Assembly (NCBI RefSeq): GCF_030160455.1
Contig: NZ_BSOJ01000018.1
Coordinates: 40,503 to 104,502 of the forward strand
Source of the DNA: Limnobacter litoralis
GTDB taxonomy: Bacteria > Pseudomonadota > Gammaproteobacteria > Burkholderiales > Burkholderiaceae_B
Direction of reading: 5' to 3'
Length of the DNA: 64,000 nt
Made by a program: the position numbers and the translations under genes. This document shows, one piece after another, positions 44,001 through 57,731 of this stretch. The notes under the pieces were generated by a model. It was not told the origin of the DNA, ran no database searches, and saw only the letters and a program-made list of their open reading frames with translations. How positions within the stretch are numbered: position 1 is the first letter of the stretch; each line of letters opens with the position of its first letter.

Positions 44001-45008
44001 TTGCGCAGTCCCGCCACCATGAAGGCTGTGTTGTTCGATTCGCCCGGTGAGGCGGATCAACTTCGTGTCGGAATGGTGGATACGCCTGTGCCAGCAGCCG
44101 GTGAGGTGTTGGTTCAGGTGTGCGGGGCTGGCGTTAACCGGCCGGATGTATTGCAGCGCCAAGGACTTTATCCACCTCCACCGGGTGCAAATCCCCGTTT
44201 GGGGCTCGAGTTTTCCGGTGTTGTGGTTGAAGTGGGGCAGGGCGTGTCTCAAGCCGAAATTGGTCGCCAAGTCATGGGGCTGGCCAACGGGGGGGCTTAC
44301 GCCGAGTATGTCGCGGTGCCCCTTTCCCAGTGCATGGATGTACCGCCTGGCTTGTCTCTTTTGCATGCGGCTGGCATCCCTGAGGTTTATCTGACTGTCT
44401 GGCAGAATTTGGTGATGAAGGGTGGCCTCTCAAAAGGCCACTTGGTGTTGGTGCATGGCGGAAGCAGTGGCATCGGCAGTGCTGCAATACAGCTGATCAA
44501 AATGTTGGGCGCTTCGGTGGTTGCCACCGTGGGCAACACTGAAAAAGGCCGATTTTGCGGTGCTTTAGGTGCTGATCATGTGATTGTTTACAAAGAGGAA
44601 GACTTCGTTCAGCGGGTAATCGACCTCAGCGAGGGTCGCGGCGCGGATCTCGTGCTGGACATGGTCGCTGGGCCTTACCTTGACAAAGACCTGGCATGTT
44701 TGGCGGTTGGTGGGAAAATTCTTGTGATTGCGCTGTTGGGTGGTCGAAATGCATCCATAGATGCCGCGAAATTACTGTTCAAACAGGCCTCGATGCATGG
44801 CACAACGCTGAGGCCGCAGTCAATCGGTTTCAAATCCGAACTGTGTCGCCAATTGCAGCCTGTTTTAAACGAAGGTTTTTCATCGGGTTTGTTGCGGTCG
44901 GTTGTTGACAGTGAATTTTTGATGGCTGACGTTGTTCAGGCTCACAAGCGCATGGAGTCGGGCCATCATTTTGGAAAAATTGTATTGAAAGTGGGTGGGT
45001 GCGTATGA
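44001..45008 (+). CDS. NAD(P)H:quinone oxidoreductase, zeta-crystallin/PIG3 type
   Basis: 335 residues. A TTG start at 44001 is preceded by AGAGGG (43988-43993); ATG 44019 is also possible and gives MKAVLFDSPG. GroES-like N-terminal part, then the nucleotide-binding LVHGGSSGIGSAAIQLIKMLGA. GLYPPPPGANPRLGLEFSG is typical of the PIG3-like group. No zinc ligands of the alcohol dehydrogenases are seen. It lies between pnp and tpiA and is coupled to tpiA by ATGA overlap. Confidence 0.88.
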   Translation: MRSPATMKAVLFDSPGEADQLRVGMVDTPVPAAGEVLVQVCGAGVNRPDVLQRQGLYPPPPGANPRLGLEFSGVVVEVGQGVSQAEIGRQVMGLANGGAYAEYVAVPLSQCMDVPPGLSLLHAAGIPEVYLTVWQNLVMKGGLSKGHLVLVHGGSSGIGSAAIQLIKMLGASVVATVGNTEKGRFCGALGADHVIVYKEEDFVQRVIDLSEGRGADLVLDMVAGPYLDKDLACLAVGGKILVIALLGGRNASIDAAKLLFKQASMHGTTLRPQSIGFKSELCRQLQPVLNEGFSSGLLRSVVDSEFLMADVVQAHKRMESGHHFGKIVLKVGGCV

Positions 45009-45772
45009 TTGCGCGAAAGAAACTAGTGGCCGGTAACTGGAAAATGAACGGAAGTCTTGTGGCTAACGAGACTCTGATCAAGGGCTTTTTGCCTGAAGTG
45101 ACTGATGCTGTGGACGTGGTGGTGTTTGTGCCTGCGCCTTATTTGGCTCAGGTGCAGGGCTTGTGTCAGGGTAGCGCTGTCAAATGGGGTGCGCAGGACG
45201 TTTCGTCAATGCCCAATGGTGCCTACACTGGTGAGGTTTCGTTGCCCATGCTGGAAGAATTTGGCGTCACGCACGTTCTGGTAGGTCATTCCGAAAGGCG
45301 CACTTATCACTTTGAAAGCAGCGATGCTGTTGCAGACAAGGCGCTCGCGGCGATCGAGGCGTCGATCGTTCCGATTGTCTGTGTTGGAGAAACCCTTCAG
45401 GAACGTGAAGCTGGACGTGTTGTTGAGGTGATTAATGCGCAGCTGGACCCGGTTTTTGATCGCTGCGGTCGCTACGCACAAAATGGGAAGTGGCCCGTCA
45501 TTGTCGCTTATGAACCTGTGTGGGCGATTGGTACCGGCGTAACGGCCAGCCCCGAGCAAGCGCAAGAAGTTCACGCGGCTATTCGTCAGCGAGTTCAGGA
45601 AAAATTGGGCCTTGAAGTGGCACAGAGCACCCGGGTTTTATATGGGGGCAGTGTCAAGCCAAGTAATGCAGCAGAGATTTTTGCAAAAAACGACATTGAT
45701 GGAGGCTTGATTGGCGGTGCGGCTTTGTCATCGAGTGATTTCTCTGGAATAATACGCGCCGCGAGAGGTTAA
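45005..45772 (+). CDS. tpiA: Triosephosphate isomerase
   Basis: 255 residues from ATG 45005. The catalytic residues are in order: Lys in AGNWKMNG, His in LVGHSERR, Glu in AYEPVWAIGTG, and the phosphate-binding YGGSVKPSNA and GGLIGGAAL loops. It acts in glycolysis and gluconeogenesis. The start overlaps the stop of the upstream oxidoreductase gene. Confidence 0.97.
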   Translation: MIARKKLVAGNWKMNGSLVANETLIKGFLPEVTDAVDVVVFVPAPYLAQVQGLCQGSAVKWGAQDVSSMPNGAYTGEVSLPMLEEFGVTHVLVGHSERRTYHFESSDAVADKALAAIEASIVPIVCVGETLQEREAGRVVEVINAQLDPVFDRCGRYAQNGKWPVIVAYEPVWAIGTGVTASPEQAQEVHAAIRQRVQEKLGLEVAQSTRVLYGGSVKPSNAAEIFAKNDIDGGLIGGAALSSSDFSGIIRAARG

Positions 45773-45779
45773 ATTAAAA

Positions 45780-46142
45780 ATGACGATATTTCATACAATT
45801 CTGGCAATTGCCCAAGTGATCGCCGCTGTGGCGGTAATTGTGCTTGTTTTGCTGCAGCACGGCAAAGGCGCAGACATGGGCGCAGCCTTCGGTAGCGGAT
45901 CCTCTGGAAGTTTGTTTGGTGCAACGGGTTCTGCAAACTTTCTGAGTCGCGCAACTGCGGTTTGTGCTACAATCTTCCTGCTTTGTACATTGGGTTTGAC
46001 GTTCTATTCTCGCGCTGAAAATCGCGCAGAAAATAAGGGCGTCATCGAAAAAGCACCTGTTTCAAAAGTAGAGGGAACGGCACCCCCTGCTGCAGATGTT
46101 CCCAAGAATTCAGTGCCTGCGGCCCCTGACATTCCGAAGTAG
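45780..46142 (+). CDS. secG: Preprotein translocase subunit SecG
   Basis: 120 residues with two membrane helices (about 2-22 and 55-75) joined by HGKGADMGAAFGSGSSGSLFG, the conserved SecG loop. A C-terminal tail rich in Pro/Ala and charged residues follows. It is part of SecYEG. Seven bases separate it from tpiA and 8 from the tRNA gene. Confidence 0.95.
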   Translation: MTIFHTILAIAQVIAAVAVIVLVLLQHGKGADMGAAFGSGSSGSLFGATGSANFLSRATAVCATIFLLCTLGLTFYSRAENRAENKGVIEKAPVSKVEGTAPPAADVPKNSVPAAPDIPK

Positions 46143-46150
46143 ATATACAA

Positions 46151-46236
46151 GCCGACGTGGTGGAATTGGTAGACACGCTATCTTGAGGGGGTAGTGGCCA
46201 CAGGCTGTGCGAGTTCGAGTCTCGCCGTCGGCACCA
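46151..46236 (+). tRNA. tRNA-Leu, anticodon GAG
   Basis: 86 bases with a long variable arm, as in leucine tRNAs, and the 3' CCA encoded. The acceptor stem GCCGACG pairs with CGTCGGC. D-loop TGGAATTGGTAGACA, T-arm GTTCGAGTC. The anticodon GAG is at 46185-46187 in loop CTTGAGG. It lies between secG and nuoA. Confidence 0.95.
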
Positions 46237-46245
46237 AGGTAAATA

Positions 46246-46283
46246 AAGCCGGTCTTTGTGAATAACGAACGACCGGTTTTTTT
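46246..46283 (+). terminator. Intrinsic terminator downstream of tRNA-Leu
   Basis: AAGCCGGTC (46246-46254) pairs with GACCGGTTT (46271-46279), with T continuing to 46283. It lies between the tRNA and nuoA, so it ends the secG-tRNA transcript or lowers read-through into nuo. Confidence 0.85.
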
Positions 46284-46322
46284 ATGATTGTTGTAATTTG
46301 GTTGGTTAAACACGGAGTTCAA

Positions 46323-46682
46323 GTGAATCTACAGTCTTATTTTCCGGTGTTGCTGTTCATTTTGGTGGGTATTGGTGTTGGCGGTGGTGCCATGCTGGTC
46401 GGCCGAATTCTCTCTCCCAACCGCCCGGACGGTCAAAAACTCTCCCCCTACGAATGTGGCTTTGAGGCCTTTGAAGACGCGCGAATGCAATTCGATGTGC
46501 GCTATTACCTCGTGGCAATCCTGTTTATTTTGTTCGATCTGGAAATCGCGTTCCTCTTCCCCTGGGCTTTGGCCTATCGTGAAATTGGCGCAGTGGGTTT
46601 TTGGTCGATGATGATTTTTCTCGGCATTCTTGTGGTGGGTTTCATTTATGAATGGACCCGTGGCGCTTTGGACTGGGAATGA
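46323..46682 (+). CDS. nuoA: NADH-quinone oxidoreductase subunit A
   Basis: 119 residues from GTG 46323, chosen because the protein then begins [16 protein letters not shown], as in relatives. Three membrane helices; the loop [22 protein letters not shown] holds the conserved Cys and acidic residues near the quinone channel. It is the first gene of the nuo operon. Confidence 0.96.
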   Translation: MNLQSYFPVLLFILVGIGVGGGAMLVGRILSPNRPDGQKLSPYECGFEAFEDARMQFDVRYYLVAILFILFDLEIAFLFPWALAYREIGAVGFWSMMIFLGILVVGFIYEWTRGALDWE

Positions 46683-46709
46683 GCACCGTTTTCGTGAAGG
46701 TGATGAAAA

Positions 46710-47186
46710 ATGGGTATTGATGGCGTTTTGAACGAAGGGTTTATTACAACCACAGCTGACAAGCTGATCAACTGGGGGCGTACCGGGTCTTTGTGGCCTA
46801 TGACCTTCGGTTTGGCTTGTTGTGCGGTTGAAATGATGCACGCGGGTGCAAGTCGTTATGACTTGGACCGTTTTGGCATTATTTTTCGCCCATCTCCGAG
46901 GCAATCTGATCTGATGATCGTCGCAGGCACCTTGTGCAACAAGATGGCGCCCGCATTGCGCAAGGTTTACGACCAAATGGCTGAGCCTCGCTGGGTTTTG
47001 TCGATGGGTTCCTGTGCCAATGGCGGTGGGTACTACCACTATTCCTATTCTGTGGTTCGTGGATGCGATCGCATTGTGCCGGTTGACATCTATGTGCCAG
47101 GTTGTCCTCCCACGGCGGAAGCCTTGATGTACGGTTTGCTGCAATTGCAAAACAAAATCAAGGCCAATTCAACCATCGCGAGGTAA
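46710..47186 (+). CDS. nuoB: NADH-quinone oxidoreductase subunit B
   Basis: 158 residues. The N2 [4Fe-4S] ligands are present: [26 protein letters not shown] and [12 protein letters not shown]2 donates electrons to quinone. It lies 28 bases after nuoA and 9 bases before nuoC. Confidence 0.97.
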   Translation: MGIDGVLNEGFITTTADKLINWGRTGSLWPMTFGLACCAVEMMHAGASRYDLDRFGIIFRPSPRQSDLMIVAGTLCNKMAPALRKVYDQMAEPRWVLSMGSCANGGGYYHYSYSVVRGCDRIVPVDIYVPGCPPTAEALMYGLLQLQNKIKANSTIAR

Positions 47187-47194
47187 TTTGTTCC

Positions 47195-47794
47195 ATGTCA
47201 GAGAACTTAAATGAATTGCAACTGTCACTCCAAAGCGTCTTGGGTGACGCCGCGAAAGCCATAAAAATTGAGTTTGGTGAAGTGACGGTTGAACTCGATC
47301 CCCAGTCTTACATCGACAGTTGTACAAAGCTCCGAGACCATGCTGGCCTGAAATTTGAGCAACTGATCGATCTATGTGGTGTGGACTACAGCGACTATGG
47401 CAACGAACTGAATGAGTCTCGTCGCTTTTGGGTCGTTCTGCATTTGCTATCCGTTACAAACAATCAGCGTCTGAGGGTTAAAGTGTGTTGCGCAGACGAT
47501 GATCTGCCAACGCTACCATCGGTGGCAGAGGTTTGGTCGGCTGCAAACTGGTATGAAAGAGAAGCCTTTGATCTCTTTGGTATTGTCTTTGAAGGCCATC
47601 CAGATTTGCGCCGTATTCTCACGGACTATGGTTTTGTCGGTCATCCATTCCGCAAGGACTTCCCGCTTTCAGGACACGTCGAGATGCGCTATGACCCCGA
47701 GCTTGGACGAGTGGTTTATCAGCCAGTCACCATTGAGCCTCGTGAAATTACGCCCCGTGTCATTCGTGAGCCACAGTATGGTGGAGTAAAGTAA
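47195..47794 (+). CDS. nuoC: NADH-quinone oxidoreductase subunit C
   Basis: 199 residues from ATG 47195. The 30-kDa subunit signature [26 protein letters not shown] is clear, followed by [12 protein letters not shown]. It is part of the peripheral arm next to NuoD. It directly abuts nuoD. Confidence 0.96.
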   Translation: MSENLNELQLSLQSVLGDAAKAIKIEFGEVTVELDPQSYIDSCTKLRDHAGLKFEQLIDLCGVDYSDYGNELNESRRFWVVLHLLSVTNNQRLRVKVCCADDDLPTLPSVAEVWSAANWYEREAFDLFGIVFEGHPDLRRILTDYGFVGHPFRKDFPLSGHVEMRYDPELGRVVYQPVTIEPREITPRVIREPQYGGVK

Positions 47795-49048
47795 ATGTCA
47801 GAGATCAAGAATTACACGCTCAACTTTGGTCCTCAGCACCCCTCGGCGCACGGCGTTTTGCGCCTCGTGCTGGAGTTGGACGGTGAGGTTGTTCAGCGCG
47901 CTGATCCCCACATTGGCTTGTTGCACAGGGGTACGGAAAAGCTGGCCGAGCACAAGACCTTCATCCAGAGTCTTCCCTACATGGATCGGCTTGACTATGT
48001 GTCCATGATGGCCAACGAACACGCCTATTGCATGGCCGTTGAGAAGCTGCTTGGCGTCGAAGTGCCGATCCGTGCCCAGTACATCCGGGTCATGTTCGAT
48101 GAAATCACTCGAATCTTGAATCACCTGCTTTGGATCGGTGCGCACGCTCTGGACGTGGGTGCGATGGCTGTGTTTTTGTACGCATTTCGCGAACGCGAAG
48201 ACCTCATGGACTGTTACGAAGCCGTTTCAGGTGCTCGCCTGCATGCTGCTTATTATCGGCCCGGTGGTGTTTACCGTGATCTGCCAGATCGCATGCCGCA
48301 ATACAAGCCGTCAAAGGTGCGTTCTGCCAAGAAAGTGGATGAACTCAACAAAAATCGCCACGGCTCTCTGCTGGACTTCATCGACGATTTTACAAAGCGC
48401 TTCCCCAAGTACGTAGACGAATACGAAACACTGTTGACCGACAACCGAATCTGGAAGCAGCGTCTGGTTGATATCGGCATTGTTTCACCTGAACGCGCAT
48501 TGTCAATGGGTTTCACTGGACCCATGCTGCGCGGTTCCGGTATCGCTTGGGATTTGCGCAAAAAGCAGCCTTACGAAGTGTATGACAAGCTGGACTTTGA
48601 CATCCCCGTCGGAACCAATGGCGATTCTTACGACCGTTACCTCGTTCGTGTTGAAGAAATGCGTCAATCCAACCGGATCATCCAGCAGTGCGTTCAATGG
48701 CTCAGGGCGAATTCAGGCCCCGTGATGAGTGACAACCACAAGATTGCACCGCCCAAGCGCGTGGACATGAAGTCCAACATGGAAGAGTTGATCCACCACT
48801 TCAAATTGTTCACCGAAGGAATGCACGTGCCGGAAGGTGAAGCCTATGCTGCAGTAGAGCATCCAAAGGGCGAATTCGGAATTTATGTGGTTGCTGATGG
48901 GGCAAACAAGCCTTACCGCCTCAAGATCCGTGCGCCCGGCTTTGCGCATTTGCAAGCGTTGGATGAAATGGCCCGTGGCCACATGTTGGCCGACGTAGTG
49001 ACAATCATCGGCACCCAGGACATCGTGTTTGGTGAAATCGACCGCTAA
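47795..49048 (+). CDS. nuoD: NADH-quinone oxidoreductase subunit D
   Basis: 417 residues. [20 protein letters not shown] contains the conserved His residues of the quinone site, and [10 protein letters not shown] follows. The C-terminus DIVFGEIDR is the invariant family end. It forms the quinone pocket with NuoB. Confidence 0.97.
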   Translation: MSEIKNYTLNFGPQHPSAHGVLRLVLELDGEVVQRADPHIGLLHRGTEKLAEHKTFIQSLPYMDRLDYVSMMANEHAYCMAVEKLLGVEVPIRAQYIRVMFDEITRILNHLLWIGAHALDVGAMAVFLYAFREREDLMDCYEAVSGARLHAAYYRPGGVYRDLPDRMPQYKPSKVRSAKKVDELNKNRHGSLLDFIDDFTKRFPKYVDEYETLLTDNRIWKQRLVDIGIVSPERALSMGFTGPMLRGSGIAWDLRKKQPYEVYDKLDFDIPVGTNGDSYDRYLVRVEEMRQSNRIIQQCVQWLRANSGPVMSDNHKIAPPKRVDMKSNMEELIHHFKLFTEGMHVPEGEAYAAVEHPKGEFGIYVVADGANKPYRLKIRAPGFAHLQALDEMARGHMLADVVTIIGTQDIVFGEIDR

Positions 49049-49057
49049 TTTGGACAA

Positions 49058-49543
49058 ATGATCATGATGTTGAGTGAACAGGCCCAGCGCCTTATTGACA
49101 AAGAGCTGACCAAATACCCCGCCGACCAAAAGATATCTGCGGTGATGGCTGGTTTGAGAATCGTGCAGACCGAGTTGGGATGGCTGCCATCTGAAGCCAT
49201 TGAGGCGGTTGCACGTTATCTGGAAATTGAACCGATTGCAGCCTATGAGGTGGCAACGTTTTACAACATGTACGACCTGAAAAAGCCAGGGAATTCGAAA
49301 ATTACTGTGTGTACCAATTTGCCGTGCGCACTGTCTGGTGGCACTGACGCGGCTGAATATTTGAAAAAGAAGTTGGGTGTTGATTACAACGAAACAACGC
49401 CTGATGGCCTTTTCACGCTGAAAGAAGGTGAGTGCATGGGGGCCTGTGGAGATGCACCCGTGCTGCTCGTGAACAATCACAGAATGTGTAGCTTTATGAG
49501 CAACGCCAAACTGGACGCTTTGGTTGAGGAGTTGAAGTCATGA
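49058..49543 (+). CDS. nuoE: NADH-quinone oxidoreductase subunit E
   Basis: 161 residues from the first ATG (a second in-frame ATG lies 6 bases on). The [2Fe-2S] N1a ligands are in [11 protein letters not shown] and [12 protein letters not shown]. The thioredoxin-like fold associates with NuoF. Its stop overlaps the nuoF start. Confidence 0.96.
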   Translation: MIMMLSEQAQRLIDKELTKYPADQKISAVMAGLRIVQTELGWLPSEAIEAVARYLEIEPIAAYEVATFYNMYDLKKPGNSKITVCTNLPCALSGGTDAAEYLKKKLGVDYNETTPDGLFTLKEGECMGACGDAPVLLVNNHRMCSFMSNAKLDALVEELKS

Positions 49544-50835
49544 CTTGTTTGCACGATCGACACATTAATCCAGTTATTCTTGCTGGCCTGGATGGCAACA
49601 ACTGGGATCTCAAAGGGTACGAGGCGCGTGGCGGATACAAAGCCTTGCGCAAGATTCTGACCGAGGGAATTTCCCCAGAGGACGTGATTGCTGAGGTGAA
49701 AAAGTCGGCCTTGCGTGGTCGTGGAGGCGCAGGTTTTCCGACAGGTCTGAAATGGAGCTTCATGCCACGTCAGTTCCCTGGTCAAAAATACCTGGCCTGT
49801 AATTCAGATGAAGGCGAACCCGGTACATTCAAAGACAGGGACATTCTGCGCTACAACCCGCATTCGGTCATTGAAGGAATGGCCATTGCCGCATATGCCA
49901 TGGGCATTAGTGTGGGTTACAACTACATTCACGGTGAAATTTGGGAAACCTATGAGCGCTTCGAAGAGGCGCTTGAGCAAGCCAGAGCAGCAGGCTACCT
50001 TGGCGATAACATCATGGGTTCAAGCTTTTCGTTTCAACTGCACGCTCACCAAGGTTATGGCGCGTACATTTGCGGTGAAGAAACAGCGCTGATTGAGTCC
50101 ATTGAGGGCAAGAAAGGCCAACCTCGATTCAAGCCTCCATTTCCAGCTTCTTACGGTATTTACGGCAAGCCCACCACGATCAACAACACCGAAACCTTTG
50201 CTGCGGTGCCTTTCATTCTTCAAAATGGTGGTGATTGGTTCCTCGAGCTTGGCAAGCCCAACAATGGTGGAACAAAGATTTTCTCGATTTCTGGCGATGT
50301 TGAGAAGCCGGGCAACTATGAAATTCCACTTGGAACACCGTTTGCCAAGCTGCTTGAATTGGCTGGCGGCATGAAAGGTGGGCGCAAGTGCAAGGCTGTT
50401 ATCCCTGGCGGATCTTCCATGCCGGTGCTTCCAGGCGACGTCATGCTGGCAACAGACATGGACTACGATTCGATTGCCAAAGCGGGTTCCATGCTGGGTT
50501 CAGGCGCTGTCATCGTCATGGACGAAACCCGTTGCATGGTGAAGTCGCTTCTGCGCTTGTCTTACTTTTACTACGAAGAAAGCTGCGGTCAGTGTACGCC
50601 ATGCCGCGAGGGCACTGGTTGGCTTTACAGAATTGTCCACCGGATTGAAAACGGTCAAGGCCGGCCCGAGGACCTGGATCTTTTGAACTCGATTGCTGAC
50701 AACATTCAAGGCCGCACGATATGCGCTTTGGGTGATGCCGCAGCGATGCCGGTTCGAGCTTTCCTGAAACATTTCCATGAAGAGTTCGAGCATCACATCA
50801 CACACAAGCAGTGTGTAGTGCCAGCTTACGTTTAA
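49540..50835 (+). CDS. nuoF: NADH-quinone oxidoreductase subunit F
   Basis: 431 residues. NADH- and FMN-binding loops: [35 protein letters not shown]3 [4Fe-4S] ligands: [15 protein letters not shown] and the distal Cys in TICALGDAA. This is the NADH entry site of complex I. It overlaps the end of nuoE by 4 bases. Confidence 0.97.
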   Translation: MTCLHDRHINPVILAGLDGNNWDLKGYEARGGYKALRKILTEGISPEDVIAEVKKSALRGRGGAGFPTGLKWSFMPRQFPGQKYLACNSDEGEPGTFKDRDILRYNPHSVIEGMAIAAYAMGISVGYNYIHGEIWETYERFEEALEQARAAGYLGDNIMGSSFSFQLHAHQGYGAYICGEETALIESIEGKKGQPRFKPPFPASYGIYGKPTTINNTETFAAVPFILQNGGDWFLELGKPNNGGTKIFSISGDVEKPGNYEIPLGTPFAKLLELAGGMKGGRKCKAVIPGGSSMPVLPGDVMLATDMDYDSIAKAGSMLGSGAVIVMDETRCMVKSLLRLSYFYYEESCGQCTPCREGTGWLYRIVHRIENGQGRPEDLDLLNSIADNIQGRTICALGDAAAMPVRAFLKHFHEEFEHHITHKQCVVPAYV

Positions 50836-50880
50836 TCCAAATATTGTTGATCTCCTGGCAGGCCCAGGCGGGATAAAAAA

Positions 50881-53160
50881 ATGGTCGAATTAGAGATTGA
50901 TGGAGTGAAGGTTGAGGTGCCCGAGGGCAGCATGCTGATGGATGCTGCAACCAAAGCGGGTAGCTATGTCCCTCACTTTTGTTACCACAAGAAATTGTCG
51001 ATTGCAGCGAACTGTCGCATGTGTCTGGTTGACGTTGAGAAGGCGCCTAAACCGCTGCCCGCCTGCGCCACGCCCGTTTCGCAGGGCATGATCGTCCGCA
51101 CCAACTCTGAAAAGGCTGTAAATGCCCAAAAGAGTGTGATGGAATTTCTGTTGATCAATCACCCGCTTGATTGCCCGATTTGCGACCAGGGCGGTGAGTG
51201 TCAGTTGCAGGACATTGCTGTTGGTTACGGTGGCGTGAAGTCACGCTATGAAGAAGAAAAGCGCGTGGTGTTTTACAAAGACATCGGGCCTCTGGTTTCT
51301 GCTCAGGAAATGAGCCGCTGTATTCATTGCACACGCTGCGTGCGTTTCGGCCAGGAAGTAGCTGGCGTCATGGAACTGGGCATGGCCAACCGTGGCGAAC
51401 ATTCGGAAATTTTGAGCTTTGTCGGCAATTCTGTGGATTCTGAATTGTCTGGCAACATGATCGATTTGTGTCCGGTCGGCGCGCTCACCTCCAAGCCATT
51501 CCGTTACAACGCCCGTACCTGGGAAATGGCCCGCAGAAAATCGGTTGCAGCACACGACAGTCTGGGCTCCAACGTGGTTGTGCAAGTCAAGAACGACAAG
51601 GTCATGCGAGTAGTCCCGCTCGAAAACGATGACGTGAATGAGTGCTGGATTTCTGACCGTGACCGCTTCAGCTACGAAGGCCTGCAAGCCTCTGATCGTT
51701 TGTTGCAGCCCATGATCAAAAAGTCGGGTCAGTGGGTAACCACCGATTGGCAAACAGCGTTGAATGCCGCGCTGGAAGGCTTCAAAAAAGCCCGCCGCGA
51801 ATCTGAGGATTTGAACGCCATTGGTCTGGTGTTGTCACCCAATTCCACGTTTGAAGAAATGGCTTTGGCCAAAGCGTTGATGAATGGTGTTGGCTCTAGC
51901 AGCGTTGACGCGGGGTTGCGTCACGCAGCCAATTTGAATCTTGAGGGTGCCCAGCCATGGTTGGGTGCGTCTGTGACTGAATTCGCCAACGCGGATGCAA
52001 TTTTGCTTGTTGGTACTGACCCAAGAAATGATCAACCCTTGTTGACTCAGCGTATTCGTCAAGCAGCCAAGCAGGGTGCCTCTGTATTGTTGGTAAACGC
52101 CGGCGGGACCAACCCACTGATGCCAAAAGCCAAATGGATGAAGCTTGCGCCCTCAAAGTGGGCCTCGGCTTTGGCTGGCAGTGACTTGGTGAATGAATTG
52201 ACCAATGCAGGTGAGTCTCGGTTCGTGGTGCTCGGCCCGCAGGTCCTGATGTCAGAATTTGCAAACGACATCGTGGCCAGTGCGCAAGTACTTGCCGACA
52301 AAACAGGTGCCAAGCTGGCTTACCTGGGCGACGGCGCAAACTGGGTCGGCTCGTTTGTAGCCGGCGTGCAAAGCGCCGCCAATGGCGCCAAGCGTGCACA
52401 TGACATGCTGACCAAAAAGTCAAAGGCTTTGTTGGTATTCGGCACCGAGCCTGAACTGGATTCAGGGCTTGGAGAAGCGGCAAAGCGCGCCCTGCAGGAC
52501 TCAGAGTTTGTGGTTGTCGCAAGCGCCTTCGTGGGGGCTGCCAAAGAGTACGCCGATGTACTTCTGCCGATTACTCCAGCCACTGAAACCTCTGGCACAT
52601 TCATTAACATGGCTGGTCAAGCTCAAAGCTTCAAGGCGACAGTGCGCCCAGCCGGTGAAGCTCGTCCAGGTTGGAAAGTGCTTCGTGTATTGGGCAATCT
52701 GTTTGAGTTGGATGGGTTCGATTACAACAGCTCTGAGGACGTCAAAGCCAAGTTCTTGAATCCTGGTTTTGCTGCGAACTTGAACAACCGGGTAAGTGCT
52801 GCTGCTTCAGCCACCGGTGCCTCGGTTGAGGGCGTCGAGATGGCCGTTTACGTCCCAATCTACGACACAGATTCACTGGTTCGTCGTGCTGATTCGCTGC
52901 GCAAAACGAAAGCAGCCAATCCGGCAATCGTTCGTGCCAACCAGGCAACGTTGTTTGCGCTTGGTGTAAGCAATGAAGCCGAAGTGGAGCTGACAGACGC
53001 CAAAGGTGGTGTTCTGCGTGCCAGGTTGACACTGAACAATGATGTGGCCGATGGCACCGTTTTGGTTGCTGCCTGTCGCGAAGAAAGCATGAACTTGAAG
53101 ACCCTTTCGGGCGCTGTAAAAATTGAAGCCCTCGTGGCTGCAAGCGAGGTGCAGGCATGA
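50881..53160 (+). CDS. nuoG: NADH-quinone oxidoreductase subunit G
   Basis: 759 residues. The N-terminal ferredoxin-like domain holds N1b ([19 protein letters not shown], with a later Cys in ACATPV). The His-coordinated N5 cluster is in [18 protein letters not shown]. The N4 cluster is in [16 protein letters not shown] with Cys in LCPVGALT. A molybdopterin-oxidoreductase-like domain without cofactor makes up the rest. Its stop overlaps the nuoH start. Confidence 0.96.
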   Translation: MVELEIDGVKVEVPEGSMLMDAATKAGSYVPHFCYHKKLSIAANCRMCLVDVEKAPKPLPACATPVSQGMIVRTNSEKAVNAQKSVMEFLLINHPLDCPICDQGGECQLQDIAVGYGGVKSRYEEEKRVVFYKDIGPLVSAQEMSRCIHCTRCVRFGQEVAGVMELGMANRGEHSEILSFVGNSVDSELSGNMIDLCPVGALTSKPFRYNARTWEMARRKSVAAHDSLGSNVVVQVKNDKVMRVVPLENDDVNECWISDRDRFSYEGLQASDRLLQPMIKKSGQWVTTDWQTALNAALEGFKKARRESEDLNAIGLVLSPNSTFEEMALAKALMNGVGSSSVDAGLRHAANLNLEGAQPWLGASVTEFANADAILLVGTDPRNDQPLLTQRIRQAAKQGASVLLVNAGGTNPLMPKAKWMKLAPSKWASALAGSDLVNELTNAGESRFVVLGPQVLMSEFANDIVASAQVLADKTGAKLAYLGDGANWVGSFVAGVQSAANGAKRAHDMLTKKSKALLVFGTEPELDSGLGEAAKRALQDSEFVVVASAFVGAAKEYADVLLPITPATETSGTFINMAGQAQSFKATVRPAGEARPGWKVLRVLGNLFELDGFDYNSSEDVKAKFLNPGFAANLNNRVSAAASATGASVEGVEMAVYVPIYDTDSLVRRADSLRKTKAANPAIVRANQATLFALGVSNEAEVELTDAKGGVLRARLTLNNDVADGTVLVAACREESMNLKTLSGAVKIEALVAASEVQA

Positions 53161-54221
53161 TTGAACTGATTACGCAATATGGCTCGAGTTTGCTTGGGCC
53201 CGTGTGGACGCCAGTGTGGGCGCTGATCAAAATTTTGTGCATTACACTTCCGCTTCTGGGATGCGTTGCGTACTTGACCCTTTGGGAACGCAAGATGATC
53301 GGCTGGATGCACATTCGCCGTGGCCCGAGTTACGTAGGGCCTTTGGGTTTGTTGCAGCCCATTGCTGACGCCGTAAAAATGATGTTTAAGGAAATTATTG
53401 TTCCCTTGAATGCCAACAAAGGGCTGTTCATCATTGCGCCGATTATGACCATTATGCCGGCTCTTGCCGCATGGGCTGTTGTGCCATTCGGGCCTGAAAC
53501 CGTGCTGTCCAACGTGAACGCCGGTTTGCTGTATTTGATGGCGATTACCTCTCTTGAGGTGTATGGCGTGATCATTGCCGGTTGGGCATCCAACTCGAAG
53601 TATGCGTTTCTCGCTGCAATGCGTGCGTCTGCCCAAATGGTTTCCTATGAATTGGCGATGGGGTTTGTGTTGGTCACGGTTCTGCTGGTCACCGGCAGCC
53701 TCAACATGACAGACATCGTAATGACACAGACGAAAGGCATGTTTGTTAGCCACGGACTCAACTTCCTGTCCTGGAACTGGCTGCCTTTGTTGCCTTTGCT
53801 GGTTATTTATGTGATTTCCGGTGTTGCCGAAACCAACCGTCATCCCTTCGATGTGGTTGAAGGCGAGTCTGAGATCGTGGCCGGTCACATGGTTGAATAT
53901 TCAGGCATGACGTTCGCCATTTTCTTCCTGGCTGAATACGCCAACATGATCCTGATTTCCTGCCTGGCCTCTGTGATGTTCTTTGGTGGTTGGGAGCCCA
54001 TTCTTGGATTTGCACCGTTCACCTGGATCCCAGGCTGGATCTGGTTGGGCCTGAAGACCTTCCTGGTGGTGTCCCTGTTTATCTGGTTCCGCGCTTCATT
54101 CCCGCGTTACCGTTATGACCAGATCATGCGTCTGGGTTGGAAAGTGTTCATTCCACTAACCCTGGTTTGGCTTGTGGTTGTGGCTGTCTGGATGAAGACG
54201 CCCCTGAACATCTGGAATTAA
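53157..54221 (+). CDS. nuoH: NADH-quinone oxidoreductase subunit H
   Basis: 354 residues with about eight helices. Conserved loops: [20 protein letters not shown], and the quinone-site loop [21 protein letters not shown], then [25 protein letters not shown] (read in parts). It links the peripheral arm to the membrane arm. Twelve bases separate it from nuoI. Confidence 0.97.
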   Translation: MIELITQYGSSLLGPVWTPVWALIKILCITLPLLGCVAYLTLWERKMIGWMHIRRGPSYVGPLGLLQPIADAVKMMFKEIIVPLNANKGLFIIAPIMTIMPALAAWAVVPFGPETVLSNVNAGLLYLMAITSLEVYGVIIAGWASNSKYAFLAAMRASAQMVSYELAMGFVLVTVLLVTGSLNMTDIVMTQTKGMFVSHGLNFLSWNWLPLLPLLVIYVISGVAETNRHPFDVVEGESEIVAGHMVEYSGMTFAIFFLAEYANMILISCLASVMFFGGWEPILGFAPFTWIPGWIWLGLKTFLVVSLFIWFRASFPRYRYDQIMRLGWKVFIPLTLVWLVVVAVWMKTPLNIWN

Positions 54222-54233
54222 TAGAGAGTCGAC

Positions 54234-54725
54234 ATGTTCCTAGTTATCCGAGATTTCTTCAAAAGCCTGTTGTTGCTGGAAATGCTGAAAGGCATGGGTT
54301 TGACCATGAAATACATGTTCAGTCCGAAAATTACAGTGCTTTATCCAATGGAGAAGACCCCAATGTCCCCGCGGTTTCGTGGACTACATGCTCTGCGCCG
54401 ATATGAAAACGGCGAGGAGCGCTGTATCGCATGCAAGCTCTGTGAAGCAGTTTGTCCTGCAATGGCCATCACCATTGAGTCTGAGCAGCGCGACGACGGC
54501 TCCCGCCGCACGACACGGTATGACATCGATTTGACCAAGTGCATTTTCTGCGGTTTCTGTGAAGAGTCTTGCCCAGTGGATTCCATCGTGGAAACGCACA
54601 TTCACGAGTATCACGGTGAGAAGAGGGGAGATCTGTATTTCACCAAAGAGATGCTTCTGGCTGTGGGTGATCGCTACGAGAAAGAGATTGCGGACAACCG
54701 ACTGGCTGACGCCGCATTCCGATAA
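54234..54725 (+). CDS. nuoI: NADH-quinone oxidoreductase subunit I
   Basis: 163 residues with two [4Fe-4S] ferredoxin motifs for clusters N6a and N6b: [16 protein letters not shown] and [16 protein letters not shown]. An amphipathic N-terminal helix anchors it to the membrane arm. Confidence 0.97.
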   Translation: MFLVIRDFFKSLLLLEMLKGMGLTMKYMFSPKITVLYPMEKTPMSPRFRGLHALRRYENGEERCIACKLCEAVCPAMAITIESEQRDDGSRRTTRYDIDLTKCIFCGFCEESCPVDSIVETHIHEYHGEKRGDLYFTKEMLLAVGDRYEKEIADNRLADAAFR

Positions 54726-54754
54726 CCTGATTCAATTCGCAAAAGACACAATTC

Positions 54755-55369
54755 ATGAACGCGTTCTCTGCCTTTTTTTACGTTTTCTCGGCCATTCTGG
54801 TTTTCGCGGCCCTGAGAGTAATCACCGCCCGAAACCCTGTGCACGCAGCCTTGTATCTGGTGCTGGCTTTCTGTTCGGCTTCAGCTCTGTGGATGTTGCT
54901 TGAAGCGGAGTTTTTGGCCATTTCCTTGGTGTTGGTCTACGTCGGCGCTGTCATGGTGTTGTTCCTTTTTGTCGTGATGATGGTCGACATCAACATGGAC
55001 AAAATACGCGCCGGTTTTTGGAAAAGTCTGCCGGTTGCAGCTGTGGTGGGTTCATTGATCGCATTCCAAATGTCGGTCATTTTGTTGCGTGGCTTTTGGA
55101 ACCCACAGGCATCCGTGCCTGCTCAGGCCGGCAACAACACCTTGGAACTTGGAAAACTGCTTTACACAAGCTATCTGTTTCCGTTTGAAGTCGCGGCATT
55201 GATTTTGTTGGTGGCCATGGTTGCTGCCATTGCGCTGACGCTTCGCAAACGCAAAGACACAAAAGGACAAATTCCCTCTCAGCAGGTACGCGTCAAGCGC
55301 GGTGATCGCGTGCGTCTGGTCAGCATGAAAGCAGACCTTGAACGCAAGCAAACCAAAGCTGGTCAATAA
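54755..55369 (+). CDS. nuoJ: NADH-quinone oxidoreductase subunit J
   Basis: 204 residues with five helices. [20 protein letters not shown] and [20 protein letters not shown] contain the conserved pi-bulge helix and acidic residue. The C-terminal tail of about 40 residues is basic ([14 protein letters not shown]). Confidence 0.95.
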   Translation: MNAFSAFFYVFSAILVFAALRVITARNPVHAALYLVLAFCSASALWMLLEAEFLAISLVLVYVGAVMVLFLFVVMMVDINMDKIRAGFWKSLPVAAVVGSLIAFQMSVILLRGFWNPQASVPAQAGNNTLELGKLLYTSYLFPFEVAALILLVAMVAAIALTLRKRKDTKGQIPSQQVRVKRGDRVRLVSMKADLERKQTKAGQ

Positions 55370-55392
55370 ATTCTAATCAGGACCTAAGAACG

Positions 55393-55698
55393 ATGATATC
55401 TCTAGCGCATTTTCTTGTGCTCGGTGCCATTCTGTTTTCAATCAGCGTGATCGGCATTTTCCTCAACCGGAAAAACCTGATCGTGCTGTTGATGGCAATC
55501 GAGCTGATGCTTCTCGCCGTGAACATGAACTTCGTGGCTTTTTCGCATTACATGGGTGATTTGTCCGGACAGCTTTTTGTGTTCTTCATCTTGACTGTGG
55601 CGGCCGCTGAATCAGCGATCGGTTTGGCCATTCTGGTTGTGCTGTTCCGCAATTTGAGTTCGATCAATGTCGAAGACCTCGACCAACTGAAGGGCTAA
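55393..55698 (+). CDS. nuoK: NADH-quinone oxidoreductase subunit K
   Basis: 101 residues, three helices with the two conserved membrane Glu residues: [20 protein letters not shown] and [20 protein letters not shown]. Part of the proton-pumping membrane arm. Confidence 0.97.
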   Translation: MISLAHFLVLGAILFSISVIGIFLNRKNLIVLLMAIELMLLAVNMNFVAFSHYMGDLSGQLFVFFILTVAAAESAIGLAILVVLFRNLSSINVEDLDQLKG

Positions 55699-55707
55699 GA
55701 GAGAGAA

Positions 55708-57696
<1,989 letters not shown>

Positions 57697-57731
57697 GGCG
57701 GGGTTGAATTCCCTTAAACCGGATACTATCA

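Noticed and set aside
46151..46236. tRNA-Leu as attachment site of an integrated element
   Set aside because: There is no integrase or duplicated 3' tRNA end nearby, and the flanking secG and nuoA are the usual neighbours.
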